From Streptomyces avicenniae (GTDB lineage Bacteria; Actinomycetota; Actinomycetes; Streptomycetales; Streptomycetaceae): a DNA stretch of 64,000 bases. Positions 8,274-16,895 of this stretch are shown here, in pieces; the stretch's first letter is position 1; the number at the start of each line of letters is the position of its first letter. The notes below the pieces were generated by a model. The model did not search any database. It was not told where the DNA came from and saw only the letters and a program-made list of their open reading frames with translations. The translations under genes were made by a program, and so were the position numbers. The DNA lies in assembly GCF_000719135.1 (NCBI RefSeq), contig NZ_JOEK01000004.1:186001-250000 (forward strand), read 5' to 3'.

Positions 8274-8654
8274 ATGACGCCCCCCACCGGCGCCGGTCCC
8301 GCGACCGGGCGGGATCTCGCCCACCCGGTCGGCGACGCCATCCGGCTCGACCAGGTCCTGCACGCGCTCGCCGACCCGGTGCGGCTGGCCATCGTCGCCG
8401 AGCTGGCGGCCGGACCTGGCGAGCCGCTGCCGTGCTCGGCGCTGCCCGTGCCCGTCGCCAAGTCCACGGCGACGCACCACTTCCGGGTGCTGCGGGAGAG
8501 CGGCGTGCTGCGCCAGTTCTACCGGGGCACCGCGAAGATGAACGAGCTGCGCGCCGCGGAGCTGGCGTCGCTCTTCCCCGGCCTGCTCGACGCCGTCGTC
8601 GGCGGCGCGGCCCTGGAGCGGGGACGGGACCGGGAGCGCGCGGCCACTGTCTGA
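8274..8654 (+). CDS. ArsR-type winged-helix transcriptional regulator
   Basis: A 126-residue single-domain DNA-binding protein. The winged helix spans about residues 25-100: [19 protein letters not shown], then the recognition helix [19 protein letters not shown], then a wing. It has one cysteine (in LPCSAL) and no metal-binding cluster, so a redox, electrophile or other non-metal signal is more likely than arsenic. It is divergent from the OYE-family reductase and probably represses it and itself through the dyad at 8216-8233. Confidence 0.88.
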   Translation: MTPPTGAGPATGRDLAHPVGDAIRLDQVLHALADPVRLAIVAELAAGPGEPLPCSALPVPVAKSTATHHFRVLRESGVLRQFYRGTAKMNELRAAELASLFPGLLDAVVGGAALERGRDRERAATV

Positions 8655-8683
8655 CCGCCCGCCCCCGCGCCCCTGCTCCTTTC

Positions 8684-9388
8684 TCAGCCGAGGCCGCGCA
8701 TCCGGTCGATCTCCACCGACTGGTCGGCCATCATGTCGGTCGCCAACTGGGCGACGTCCCCGGCGTTCCCCGACGTCAGCAGCTCGGTCGCCATCGTGAC
8801 CGCCCCCTCGTGGTGGGCGATCATCAGGTCGAGGAAGAGCGCGTCGAACTCCGCGCCGCGCGCCGCCGCCAGCGCGGCCAGCTCCTCCTCACTCGCCATG
8901 CCCGGCATGTCCCCGTGCCCCTCGGCGCCGTGGCCGCCGTGCCCGTCGTCCCCGCCGCTCCCGTCGTCGGCCCCCGTCCCGGCGTTCCGCGTGACCCAGG
9001 CGTCCATGACGTCGATCTCCGGCCCCTGCGCCGCCGCGACGCGGGCGGCGATCCGCCGCACTGCCTCGTCCTGCGCGTGCTCGGCCGCCAGCGCCGTCAT
9101 GTCCAGCGCCTGCTGGTGGTGGACGGGCATCATGCGCATGAACGTGAAGTCCGCCGCGTTCGGCTCGGTGCCCTCGGCGGCCTGCTCCTGCGCCTCCTCC
9201 GGCGTGAGCGTCCGCGCGGGCTCACCCGGCCCTTCCGGGGCGATGACCTCCTGGGAGACGTCGCCGCCCGAGGCGCCGCCCGAGCCGTCCCCGTCCTCCG
9301 ACGACCCTCCGGAACAGGCGGCGGTCAGCGCGAGGGCCAGCGCGGCGACGGTGAGAGCGGTGGTCCTGGCGATGCTGCGTGGCCTCAA
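8684..9388 (-). CDS. DUF305 lipoprotein with paired histidine motifs
   Basis: A 234-residue exported protein. The hydrophobic signal [16 protein letters not shown] ends in a probable lipobox, with Cys25 as lipid-attached residue, followed by a Gly/Ser/Asp linker. The DUF305 core shows two ferritin-like helical motifs, [12 protein letters not shown] and [11 protein letters not shown], separated by a His/Gly-rich, Met-containing insert ([18 protein letters not shown]) that could bind copper or another metal. The start is TTG at 9386-9388, chosen for the strong AGGAGG just upstream; extending further would disrupt the signal peptide. Divergent from the LVIVD protein, a frequent pairing in actinobacteria. 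Confidence 0.87.
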   Translation of the reverse strand: MRPRSIARTTALTVAALALALTAACSGGSSEDGDGSGGASGGDVSQEVIAPEGPGEPARTLTPEEAQEQAAEGTEPNAADFTFMRMMPVHHQQALDMTALAAEHAQDEAVRRIAARVAAAQGPEIDVMDAWVTRNAGTGADDGSGGDDGHGGHGAEGHGDMPGMASEEELAALAAARGAEFDALFLDLMIAHHEGAVTMATELLTSGNAGDVAQLATDMMADQSVEIDRMRGLG

Positions 9389-9534
9389 CGGTCCTCCTGT
9401 GAACGGTGTGTTGCCGGTCGCGGCAACTCTTTTGATATGTACATGGGATGGGCAGGTACGGGAGGATCTTTTTCTTTCCAGATCTGATCCGATCAATTCC
9501 GCCCGGCCACCGGGCGGGATGACAGGGAGGACGT

Positions 9535-11010
9535 GTGACCACGTTGCGCAGGGGCTCCATGCCCCGCCGACGACTCGGCGTGACAGCGGCCCTGGCCGGC
9601 CTGCTCGCCGCGCTCTGCCTCGCCGGCCCGGCGTCCGCCGTGCCGGGCCCGAGGGACTCCTCCGAGGGGACCGAGCAACTCGCCCGTACGGAAGGGGAAC
9701 GGACCGAGGCCGCCATCGAGAGCGGCGAGATACCCGGCGTCGGGGAGATCGCCCACAGCGACAACATCACCCCGCTCGCCAACATCCCCCGCAGCGCCGC
9801 CCTGACGGGCACCAACTCCGACATCGCCTTCCAGGACCACTACGCCTTCGCGGGCAACTACGACGGCTTCGTCGTCTACGACATCCGCCGTCCCTCGTCG
9901 CCGCGGATCGTCAGCCAGGTCCTGTGCCCGGGCTCCCAGAACGACATCTCCGTCTCCGGCGACCTGCTCTTCCTGTCGGTGGACTCCTCGCGCAGCGACG
10001 ACTCGTGCTCCAGCACGACGCTCCCGGCGTCCGACCCGGCCGCCTGGGAGGGCATCCGCGTCTTCGACATCAGCGACAAGCGCAACCCCGAGTACGTCGC
10101 CTCCGTCGAGACCGCGTGCGGCTCGCACACCCACACCGTCGTCCCCGAGCGCCGCGACGTGTGGGTCTACGTCTCGTCGTACTCGCCCAGCGCGGCGTTC
10201 CCCGACTGCCAGCCGCCGCACGACGGCATCTCCGTCGTCCGCGTCCCGCGCAGCCACCCCGAGCGCGCGGCGCTGACCAGCTTCGAGGTCGTCTTCCCCG
10301 ACGGCGGCTTCCCCGGTGACAGCAACAGCTCCGCCACCTCGGGCTGCCACGACATCACCGCCTTCCCGGCCCTCGACCTCGCCGCCGGTGCCTGCATGGG
10401 CGACGGCGTCCTGTTCGACATCTCACGGCCCGACAGGCCCGAGGTCATCGACCAGGTGCAGGACGCCGAGCACTTCGCCTTCTGGCACTCGGCCACCTTC
10501 AGCCAGGACGGGCGCAAGGTCGTCTTCACCGACGAACTCGGCGGCGGCGGCGGGGCGATGTGCAACGAGGCCACCGGCGACGAGTTCGGCGCCGACGGCA
10601 TCTACCACATCACCGGCCGCGGCGACCACCGGAAGCTGGAGTTCCAGAGCTACTTCAAGATCCCGCGCCACCAGGCCGACACCGAGAACTGCGTCGCCCA
10701 CAACGGCTCGCTGATCCCGGTCAAGGGCCGCGACATCATGGTCCAGGCGTGGTACCAGGGCGGCGTCTCCGTCTGGGACTTCACCAACTCCCGGCGCCCC
10801 GTGGAGATCGGCTTCTTCGAGCGCGGCCCGATCACCGAGGACGTCCTGTCCTTCGGCGGCTCGTGGTCCGCGTACTACTACAACGGCCACATCTACTCGA
10901 ACGACCAGGCGGGCCTCGACGTCCTGCGCATCGACGACCGGCGCACCGACCCGGCCGAGCGCGTACGGCTCGACGAGCTGAACGTGCAGTCCCAGCCCCG
11001 CTACCGCTGA
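9535..11010 (+). CDS. Secreted LVIVD-repeat protein
   Basis: A 491-residue secreted protein of unknown biochemical role. Residues 1-37 are a signal peptide (basic MTTLRRGSMPRRR, hydrophobic core, AxA cleavage at PASA). The mature part contains beta-propeller LVIVD-type repeats (HYAFAGNYDGFVVYDIRRPSSPRIVSQV; GVLFDISRPDRPEVIDQV; VWDFTNSRRPVEIGFF). Several cysteines in SGCHDITAFPALDLAAGAC and ETACGSHTHTVV probably form disulfides or, with the histidines, bind metal. The GTG start follows AGGGAGG. It overlaps the convergent TetR gene by 10 bases at its 3' end. Confidence 0.85.
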   Translation: MTTLRRGSMPRRRLGVTAALAGLLAALCLAGPASAVPGPRDSSEGTEQLARTEGERTEAAIESGEIPGVGEIAHSDNITPLANIPRSAALTGTNSDIAFQDHYAFAGNYDGFVVYDIRRPSSPRIVSQVLCPGSQNDISVSGDLLFLSVDSSRSDDSCSSTTLPASDPAAWEGIRVFDISDKRNPEYVASVETACGSHTHTVVPERRDVWVYVSSYSPSAAFPDCQPPHDGISVVRVPRSHPERAALTSFEVVFPDGGFPGDSNSSATSGCHDITAFPALDLAAGACMGDGVLFDISRPDRPEVIDQVQDAEHFAFWHSATFSQDGRKVVFTDELGGGGGAMCNEATGDEFGADGIYHITGRGDHRKLEFQSYFKIPRHQADTENCVAHNGSLIPVKGRDIMVQAWYQGGVSVWDFTNSRRPVEIGFFERGPITEDVLSFGGSWSAYYYNGHIYSNDQAGLDVLRIDDRRTDPAERVRLDELNVQSQPRYR

Positions 11011-11651
11011 GGCAGCACGAACGGTTCCTGGGCCCCGCCGGACGGTTCACCCTCCGGCGGGGCCCCCATCTCCCACTCCAGCCCGTACCGCGTGAACAGC
11101 TCGGCCCGCAGCCGGGCCAGCGGCATCGGCGCCCCCGGCAGCAGCTGCGCCACCACCGCGCCCATCAACAGCGCGCGCAGCAGCCGGTAGTCGGTCTCCG
11201 GGTCGGGCGCCCCGTAGCGCTCCACCGTGTCGCGCAGCAGGAACGCGAGCCGCTGCTGCTCCACGCACTGGATGAAGCCCGTCTGCTGCAACAGCCCCGC
11301 CATGTGCGCGCGCATCAGCACGGGGCGGCTCTGCGCCAGCCCCAGGACGGCGTCGATGGCGCGCGCCAGCAGCTCGCGCCCCGCGTCGGCGCCCGACGGT
11401 TCCGGCGCGCGCCGGAGCGCGTCCTCCAGCGTCAGATGCATGAGCCGGTGCACGGCCGACTGCAACAGCTGGTGTTTTCCCGAGAAGTAGTACGCGATGA
11501 GCCCGCGGGCCGAACCGGCGCGTTCGGCGATGTCTCCCAAGGTCGTGGCCTCGTAACCCCGCTCGGACACCAGGTCAACCGTCGCCCCCAGCAGCCGCTC
11601 GCGTGAGCGCCGACGCATCTCTTCATTGACCGATGCGCGTCGAGGCGACAT
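11001..11651 (-). CDS. TetR-family regulator, BetI-like
   Basis: A 216-residue TetR repressor. The HTH is in residues 16-62 (RERLLGATVDLVSERGYEATTLGDIAERAGSARGLIAYYFSGK is the region; the segment SARGLIAYYF is of the BetI subtype). The ligand-binding C-terminal half is all-helical. Its stop is TAG at 11001-11003, inside the convergent LVIVD gene. A GGGAG site lies 7 bases before the ATG, and a 19-base dyad at 11664-11682 covers the presumed promoter, so autorepression is likely. No other obvious target shares that promoter. Confidence 0.9.
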   Translation of the reverse strand: MSPRRASVNEEMRRRSRERLLGATVDLVSERGYEATTLGDIAERAGSARGLIAYYFSGKHQLLQSAVHRLMHLTLEDALRRAPEPSGADAGRELLARAIDAVLGLAQSRPVLMRAHMAGLLQQTGFIQCVEQQRLAFLLRDTVERYGAPDPETDYRLLRALLMGAVVAQLLPGAPMPLARLRAELFTRYGLEWEMGAPPEGEPSGGAQEPFVLPQR

Positions 11652-11663
11652 GCTGGACTCCCG

Positions 11664-11682
11664 TTGACTGGCTCACAGTCAA
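11664..11682. promoter_or_regulatory. Perfect inverted repeat, probable TetR operator
   Basis: Arms TTGACTG (11664-11670) and CAGTCAA (11676-11682) with a 5-base centre, immediately upstream of the TetR gene. Read on the minus strand the distal arm also supplies a TTGACT -35-like box, so binding would block the promoter. Confidence 0.7.
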
Positions 11683-11790
11683 TATACTCAGCGGGCAACC
11701 GGGCCTCCGCGTGACCAGCGGGGTGTACCGGTGTGCGGTATCGGGCGGCGCGGGGGACCGCCCGATACCGCCGTCTTCGTCACACCCCCC

Positions 11791-12516
11791 TCACCTGCCG
11801 CCGCCCCGGGTGCCGCGCACCAGCGACAGCACCGGCCGCAGCCCGTCGGGCCGCCGCTCCACCGGCAGATGCTCCACCAGCCGCACGGCACACCCCAGCG
11901 CCTCCGCCCCGCCGTCCGCGCGCCGGTCGTCCCCCACCATCAGCGTCCGCCCGGGCGCCACGCCCAGCGCGGCGCAGGCGAGGGCGAAGATGCGCGGCGC
12001 TGGCTTCTGCACGCCGTGCTCGAACGACAGCACGTAGGCGTCCACGAGCGTGTCCAGCCCGTGGGCCCTGAACACCGGCCGCAGGTCCCAGCCGATGTTG
12101 CTCACCACCGCGACCGGTACGCCACGCTCCCGCAGGGCCCGCAGCACGTCCGCCGCGTCCGCGTACGGCCGCCACGCCTCCGGCTCCATGTGCCGGTCGT
12201 ACAGCGCGTCGTACAGCTCGGGCACCGGGAGCGGCACGCGCCGGGCCAGCGCCGTGTATGTCGCGCGATGACGGTCCGCGTCACGGTCGCGCTCCGCCCA
12301 CAGCTCCGCCAGGGCGGGCGGCAGCGCGCCCGGCGCCTGCCCGCCGGGCAGCGCGCCCGCCTCCTCCAGGGCCCCGGCCAGCCGCTCCGCCTCCGCGCCC
12401 GGCAGCGTGACGCCCACGCGGCCGAGCGCCGCGCCGAGCCACGAGACGGCGGGCTCGACGCGCATCAGCGTGCCGGAGAAGTCGAAGAGGACGGCCTCCG
12501 CCGCCGCGTCAGGCAC
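11791..12516 (-). CDS. HAD-superfamily hydrolase
   Basis: A 241-residue haloacid dehalogenase-like phosphatase. Motif I is LFDFSGTL (nucleophile Asp in the first pair; the second Asp position is Ser rather than Asp, a known variant outside the strict phosphatase DxD). Motif II is VVSNIG, motif III Lys is in HGVQKPAPRIF, and motif IV is MVGDDRRAD. A helical cap lies between motifs I and II. The FDFSGT variant is common in the dehalogenase-like group, so the substrate is unknown. The GTG start overlaps the end of the M56 gene by 8 bases. Confidence 0.88.
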   Translation of the reverse strand: MPDAAAEAVLFDFSGTLMRVEPAVSWLGAALGRVGVTLPGAEAERLAGALEEAGALPGGQAPGALPPALAELWAERDRDADRHRATYTALARRVPLPVPELYDALYDRHMEPEAWRPYADAADVLRALRERGVPVAVVSNIGWDLRPVFRAHGLDTLVDAYVLSFEHGVQKPAPRIFALACAALGVAPGRTLMVGDDRRADGGAEALGCAVRLVEHLPVERRPDGLRPVLSLVRGTRGGGR

Positions 12517-13450
12517 CCAGCGCCCGCAGTCCCGGGGCGAAGGCCACCAGCAGCGGCACGAACGGCAGCAGCGTCGCCGCCGCCGTCAGCCGCGCCCTGC
12601 GCGCCGTCGTCAGCCGCCCGGCGGGGCTCAGCAGCCGGTGCACCCGCTGCGGCACGTGCGCGTGGTGCGACGTCAGGGCGAAGACGCCCCTGTCCTCGTT
12701 CAGTTCGACGAGTGCCAGCGCCGTCGTCAGCCTCCCGAAGCGGCGTGACGCCACGTCGTCCGCGGCCAGCTCGACCAGCCGGTGCACCTGCTGCTCGAAC
12801 GCGGCGAAGACCGGCACCCGGCGAAAACCGTTCGCCAGCGCCCCGGCGCAGTTGAGGAGCCAGTGGTGCCGGGCGCGCACGTGGCCCTGCTCGTGGGCCA
12901 GGACGGCGTCGAGCTGCCGCCCCTTCAGCCGCCGCAGCGCCCCCGAGGTGATCACGAGGCGCAGCGGCGTGCCGGGCAGCAGCCAGGCGCCCGGCCGGTC
13001 GTCCTCCAGCACGACGAGGCGGTCGCCCGGCTCCGTCTCCTCGCCGGGCAGCCGGGGGGAGCGGGCCAGCAGGTCGGCGCGCGCCTTGCGGCGGCGCAGG
13101 CGGGCGTGCCGGATCTCACGGGTCAGCATGACGGCCGTCCAGGCGCCCCCGGCGGCCAGCACGACGGCGGTGACGGCCGCCCACCAGCTGTCGTCGGAGT
13201 GCAGCGCGTACGCGTCGATGACGCCCGCGGGGGCCGGTGCGAAGACCTGCCCGCGTACCGCGTGCCAGGCCGCCGCGCCGGAAAGGATCATCGCGAGCAC
13301 GCAGCACATCAGCACGGCGGCCACGACGCACTGCCACACCCACAGTGCGAGCACCGGCTCCCGGTCGGGCCAGGACCAGCGGGCCAGGAGGCGCGGCGCC
13401 GTCGCCGCCGTGAGCCCGCCGAGCAGCAACAGCGCGATGGCGATCACCAT
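12509..13450 (-). CDS. M56/BlaR1-type membrane metallopeptidase
   Basis: A 313-residue membrane-bound zinc protease. Hydrophobic segments at about 1-20, 35-60, 88-110 and 280-305 flank a cytoplasmic catalytic region with HEQGH (His186, Glu187, His190) and a downstream VELAADDVA that supplies the third ligand. In BlaR1 systems such proteases cleave a BlaI-type repressor, but no BlaI gene is visible on either side. It is followed by an overlapping HAD gene and preceded by a DUF5134 membrane protein, all on the same strand. Confidence 0.9.
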   Translation of the reverse strand: MVIAIALLLLGGLTAATAPRLLARWSWPDREPVLALWVWQCVVAAVLMCCVLAMILSGAAAWHAVRGQVFAPAPAGVIDAYALHSDDSWWAAVTAVVLAAGGAWTAVMLTREIRHARLRRRKARADLLARSPRLPGEETEPGDRLVVLEDDRPGAWLLPGTPLRLVITSGALRRLKGRQLDAVLAHEQGHVRARHHWLLNCAGALANGFRRVPVFAAFEQQVHRLVELAADDVASRRFGRLTTALALVELNEDRGVFALTSHHAHVPQRVHRLLSPAGRLTTARRARLTAAATLLPFVPLLVAFAPGLRALGA

Positions 13451-13499
13451 GCCGTCAGCCTAGAGCCAGCGGGGGGCGGGCGGGAAGCCGGAGCCGTCC

Positions 13500-14069
13500 T
13501 CACAGCGAGAGCAGCATCACGGCCATCCCGGCGGCCAGGGCCAGTCGGCAGGCGGCCGTCACCTCGGGCGCGGCGACCGCGCCCCGTGCGCCGCTCCCGA
13601 CGCGCACCGCGCCCGCCCCCGCGTCCGTGCCTGCCGCGCCGGGGAGCAGCAGCGGCCCGCAGCGCAGCGCGTACAGAACGAAGTACGCCAGCAGCCCGCC
13701 CGTCAGCACGGGAGTACCGGCGGGCCCGTGCGCCCCACCGTGCCCGCCGCCTGACGCCATGGCCACCGCCATGTACACCATGGCCAGGCCCTCGACCACG
13801 TGGTGCGTCCGGTGCGGGACGCCCGACGCGAGCAGCAGCCCGGACCACAGCGCCACCGCCCCGGAGACGGCCCCCAGCGCGAGCGCCACAGCGGCGGTGG
13901 CGGGCAGCGCGGGCAGCGCCATGACCCCCATCAGAAGCCCCATCGCCGCCTCAGCGCCCGCAGCCTGCCGTACCGCGCCCACCGCGCCGCGCATACGCAG
14001 CAGGCAGTACGCGCCCGTCCCCCCGCACAGCGCCACCAGCAGCCAGCCGACCAGCACCGGCCCGTGCAT
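13500..14069 (-). CDS. DUF5134-like polytopic membrane protein
   Basis: A 189-residue, very hydrophobic protein with about five to six predicted membrane helices and a short loop rich in His, Gly and Met (GLAMVYMAVAMASGGGHGGAHGP). This composition fits the DUF5134 family, found next to M56 peptidases in Streptomyces; the assignment rests on pattern and context. GGGAGG lies 6 bases before the ATG at 14067-14069; longer readings upstream are arginine-rich and implausible. The His-rich loop could bind copper, but this is a guess. Confidence 0.72.
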   Translation of the reverse strand: MHGPVLVGWLLVALCGGTGAYCLLRMRGAVGAVRQAAGAEAAMGLLMGVMALPALPATAAVALALGAVSGAVALWSGLLLASGVPHRTHHVVEGLAMVYMAVAMASGGGHGGAHGPAGTPVLTGGLLAYFVLYALRCGPLLLPGAAGTDAGAGAVRVGSGARGAVAAPEVTAACRLALAAGMAVMLLSL

Positions 14070-14184
14070 CGCCCACCTCCCGCGCCGCCGCGCCCCGCCC
14101 AGGCCCGGTACCTGCCCGGTACGGGGCGGCGGCCGGTGGAGCGCAAGGGGGCGCGGTGGTGCACGGCGACTACCATCCGGGGGT

Positions 14185-14730
14185 ATGACGACGCGCCCGC
14201 TGACGTTCCGCGATGCCACCGAGTCCGACATACCCGCCGTGGTGGAACTGGTCGAGTCCGCCTACCGTGGCGAGGCCAGCCGGGCCGGGTGGACCACCGA
14301 GGCGGACATCCTCGACGGGCAGCGCACCGACCCCGAAGGCGTCCGCGACGTCCTGCGCGCCGACGGCAGCCGCCTGCTGACCGTCGAGGACGGCGACGGG
14401 CTCGCGGCCTGCTGCCACATCGCGCGCCGCGACGAGGGCGGCACGGTCGCCGCCTACTTCGGCATGTTCGCCGTCCGGCCGGGGCTCCAGGGCGCGGGGA
14501 TCGGCAGGAGCGTCCTGGCCGAGGCCGAGCGCCGCGCCGCCGCCGAGTGGGGCGCCGCGCGCATGGAGATGACGGTGATCACCGTCCGGGACGACCTCAT
14601 CGCCTGGTACGAGCGCCGCGGCTACGCCCGCACCGGCCGCACCAGCCCCTTCCCGTACGGCGACGAGCGCTTCGGCGTGCCGCTGCGCGCCGACCTGGAG
14701 TTCGAGGTGCTGGTCAAGCCGCTCGGCTGA
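14185..14730 (+). CDS. GNAT-family N-acetyltransferase
   Basis: A 181-residue acetyl-CoA-dependent acyltransferase. Motif A, the CoA pyrophosphate-binding segment, reads MFAVRPGLQGAGIGRSVLAEAERRA (core QGAGIG, about residues 105-112), and WYERRGYARTGRT is motif B. The substrate is unknown. The element TACCAT at 14171-14176 lies 8 bases before the ATG and there is no Shine-Dalgarno, which suggests a leaderless mRNA. The gene overlaps the convergent GDPD by 17 bases. Confidence 0.92.
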   Translation: MTTRPLTFRDATESDIPAVVELVESAYRGEASRAGWTTEADILDGQRTDPEGVRDVLRADGSRLLTVEDGDGLAACCHIARRDEGGTVAAYFGMFAVRPGLQGAGIGRSVLAEAERRAAAEWGAARMEMTVITVRDDLIAWYERRGYARTGRTSPFPYGDERFGVPLRADLEFEVLVKPLG

Positions 14731-15397
14731 CCGCCCGCACGACGCCCGGCGTGTCCGTCACCACGCCGTCCAGCCCCAGGTCCCGCACGCGCGCCAGGTC
14801 GTCCGCCGTGTTGACCGTCCAGGCGATCACGCGCAGCCCCGCGCCGTGCGCGCGGGAGACCACGTCCGCGTCGAGCCTCGCCAGCTCGCAGGAGATCATC
14901 CCGGCGCCCAGCGCCACCGCCCGCTCGGGCGCGGTGTCCGTGGACCTGCCCGTCACCAGCGCGAGCGGCATGTCGGGCAGCAGCCCGCGCACCTCGCGCA
15001 GCGCCGCGTCGTGGAACGAGATGACGGTGACCCGGCCGCCCAGCCCCAGCCGCTCGATCTCGCCCACCAGCGCACGGGCCGCCGCCCGGTCCTTGATCTC
15101 CGCCTGGAGCGGCGCCCCCACCGCCTCCGCCGCCTCGGCGAACAGCGGCACGCGCTCGCCGAGGCCCGCGTCGAGCGCGCGCAGCTCGGCGAGCGTGAGG
15201 TCGCCGATGCGCCCCGAGCCGTCCGTCGTGCGGTCCACGGTCGCGTCGTGCATCACCACCAGCGCGCCGTCCTTGCTCAGGTGCACGTCCAGCTCGACCG
15301 CGCCGACGCCCGCCGCCTCCGCCCGCCGGAAGGAGCGCAGGGTGTTCTCCGGCTCGACGGCCATCAGTCCCCGGTGTCCGACGCTCAGCAGCGGCAT
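14714..15397 (-). CDS. Glycerophosphodiester phosphodiesterase, cytoplasmic
   Basis: A 227-residue TIM-barrel enzyme that cleaves glycerophosphodiesters to glycerol 3-phosphate and an alcohol. Catalytic and metal-binding motifs are GHRG near residue 8, EPENT, ELDVHLSKDG and VVMHDATVDRTTDG. There is no signal peptide, unlike the second GDPD of this window (57233-58375). The ATG at 15395-15397 lies a few residues before the first conserved strand. The 3' end overlaps the convergent GNAT gene. Confidence 0.92.
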   Translation of the reverse strand: MPLLSVGHRGLMAVEPENTLRSFRRAEAAGVGAVELDVHLSKDGALVVMHDATVDRTTDGSGRIGDLTLAELRALDAGLGERVPLFAEAAEAVGAPLQAEIKDRAAARALVGEIERLGLGGRVTVISFHDAALREVRGLLPDMPLALVTGRSTDTAPERAVALGAGMISCELARLDADVVSRAHGAGLRVIAWTVNTADDLARVRDLGLDGVVTDTPGVVRAVSRAA

Positions 15398-15441
15398 GCG
15401 GTCAGCGTAGACCGGCGCCCGGCGGCACCGGTTGAACAGGG

Positions 15442-15483
15442 AATCTTCTCCGGATACCGTGAGGTGATACGGGAAAATCTTCT
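15442..15483 (+). repeat. Direct repeat in the DUF6421 promoter region
   Basis: AATCTTCT occurs at 15442-15449 and again at 15476-15483, a 34-base period (about three helical turns), with GATAC also repeated between them (15453-15457 and 15466-15470). It lies just before the ATG at 15498 and could be a two-site operator or chance in an AT-richer leader. Confidence 0.35.
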
Positions 15484-15497
15484 GTGGAGGGTGGGTC

Positions 15498-16895
15498 ATG
15501 ACGGAAACTTTCGCGTCCAGCGCCGTGCGGGACGGCGGTGCGGCGGCCGACGACGTGGTGGCGCACCCCGCCTGGACCACGCTGAAGCAGGCCGTCGAGG
15601 CGATCCGTCCCGCCCAGTCCGCGGACGGCTCCATCGACTTCTCCGCCGACGGCGCCCCCACCCGCGCCGCGACACGGGACCTGATCGACCGCGTCGTCCA
15701 CGCCGTCGGCGCGCTGTCGCCGCTGCTCCCGCACGACGCGGACTACCACCGCGCCCTCGCCGCCGACCTGCGCCGCTGGGCCGACGACGGCTTCGGCGTC
15801 CCCGACTTCCTCGACTCGCTGCTCGCCTTCCGGCCCGCCGCCCACCGCGCCGACGGCCGCCGCCACCTCGTCGTCTTCCCCATGTACACGCAGAACGGCA
15901 ACCCGGACCGCAACCTGGAGGCCGTCGTCCTGCGCGTCGTCTGGCCCGACTGGCTCGCCGACCTGGAGCGCACCCGCTACGACAACCCGATGTTCCTCGG
16001 CATCACCTTCGAGGACTTCACCGCCGGGTACGACACCGACTCGGCCGTCCTGTTCCCCGAGACCATCGCCGTGCGCGAGGCGCCGGAGCGGTTCACCTGG
16101 GGCGGCATCTTCTGCGACCGCGAGGCCGCCCGCTTCCGCCGCGTCGCCGGGGCCGCCCGCGACGTCACCGGCCTGCGGCTGCCCGAGGACGCCGAGGGCC
16201 TGCTCACCGACCAGCGGCGCGCCCAGGAGACGTTCGTCCTGTGGGACATGATCCACGACCGCACCCACAGCCACGGCGACCTGCCGTTCGACCCGTTCAT
16301 GATCAAACAGCGCCAGCCGTTCTGGATGTACGGCCTGGAGGAGCTGCGCTGCGACCTCACCGCCTTCCACGAGGCGGGACTCCTGGCCGCCGAGGGCCGC
16401 CCGCAGGGCCGCGACGTCCAGTACGCCGTCCTCCTCGACCGGATCTTCCGCTTCCCGGTCACCGGCGCGCGCGTGCGCAACTACGACGGGCTCGGCGGCC
16501 AGCTCCTGTTCGCCTACCTCCACCGGCACGACGCCCTGCGCTGGACGGACAACCGCCTGCGCATCGACTGGGACCGCGCCCGCGAGGTCACGGCGCGGCT
16601 GCGCGAGGAGATCGAGACGCTCTACCGCCTCGGCATCGACCGGCCCAAGCTCGTCCACTGGTTCAAGGCCTACGAGCTGGTCTCCACCTACCTCGCGCCG
16701 CATCCCGGCTCCGCCTGGGCCAAGGGCTCCGACGCCCTCGACCTCACGCTGCCGCCCCGCAAACTCGTGGACGCCGTGCTGCCCGACGAGTTCCCGCTGA
16801 GCCTGTTCTACGAGGCCCTCGCCAAGAAGCTGCGCGGCGTCGTCGCGTCCACGCGCGGCATCACGGCCGGGACGCCCGAGGCGCAGGCCGCGTGA
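15498..16895 (+). CDS. DUF6421 family protein
   Basis: A 465-residue soluble protein of unknown function, first gene of a three-gene coupled operon with an SDR dehydrogenase and a threonine aldolase-like enzyme. There is no signal peptide or membrane segment. Conserved-looking stretches include VVFPMYTQNGNPDRNLEAV, GGIFCDREAARFRR and LWDMIHDRTHSHGDLPFDP, the last with His/Asp residues that could bind a metal. Assignment to DUF6421 is from recall of this segment pattern in Streptomyces proteins. The ATG has GGAGGG upstream at good spacing. Confidence 0.75.
   Translation: MTETFASSAVRDGGAAADDVVAHPAWTTLKQAVEAIRPAQSADGSIDFSADGAPTRAATRDLIDRVVHAVGALSPLLPHDADYHRALAADLRRWADDGFGVPDFLDSLLAFRPAAHRADGRRHLVVFPMYTQNGNPDRNLEAVVLRVVWPDWLADLERTRYDNPMFLGITFEDFTAGYDTDSAVLFPETIAVREAPERFTWGGIFCDREAARFRRVAGAARDVTGLRLPEDAEGLLTDQRRAQETFVLWDMIHDRTHSHGDLPFDPFMIKQRQPFWMYGLEELRCDLTAFHEAGLLAAEGRPQGRDVQYAVLLDRIFRFPVTGARVRNYDGLGGQLLFAYLHRHDALRWTDNRLRIDWDRAREVTARLREEIETLYRLGIDRPKLVHWFKAYELVSTYLAPHPGSAWAKGSDALDLTLPPRKLVDAVLPDEFPLSLFYEALAKKLRGVVASTRGITAGTPEAQAA

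Noticed and set aside
9470..9500. Repeated GATC tetramers between DUF305 and LVIVD genes as an operator
   Set aside because: Short, irregular spacing; no symmetric arms beyond GATCT/AGATC.
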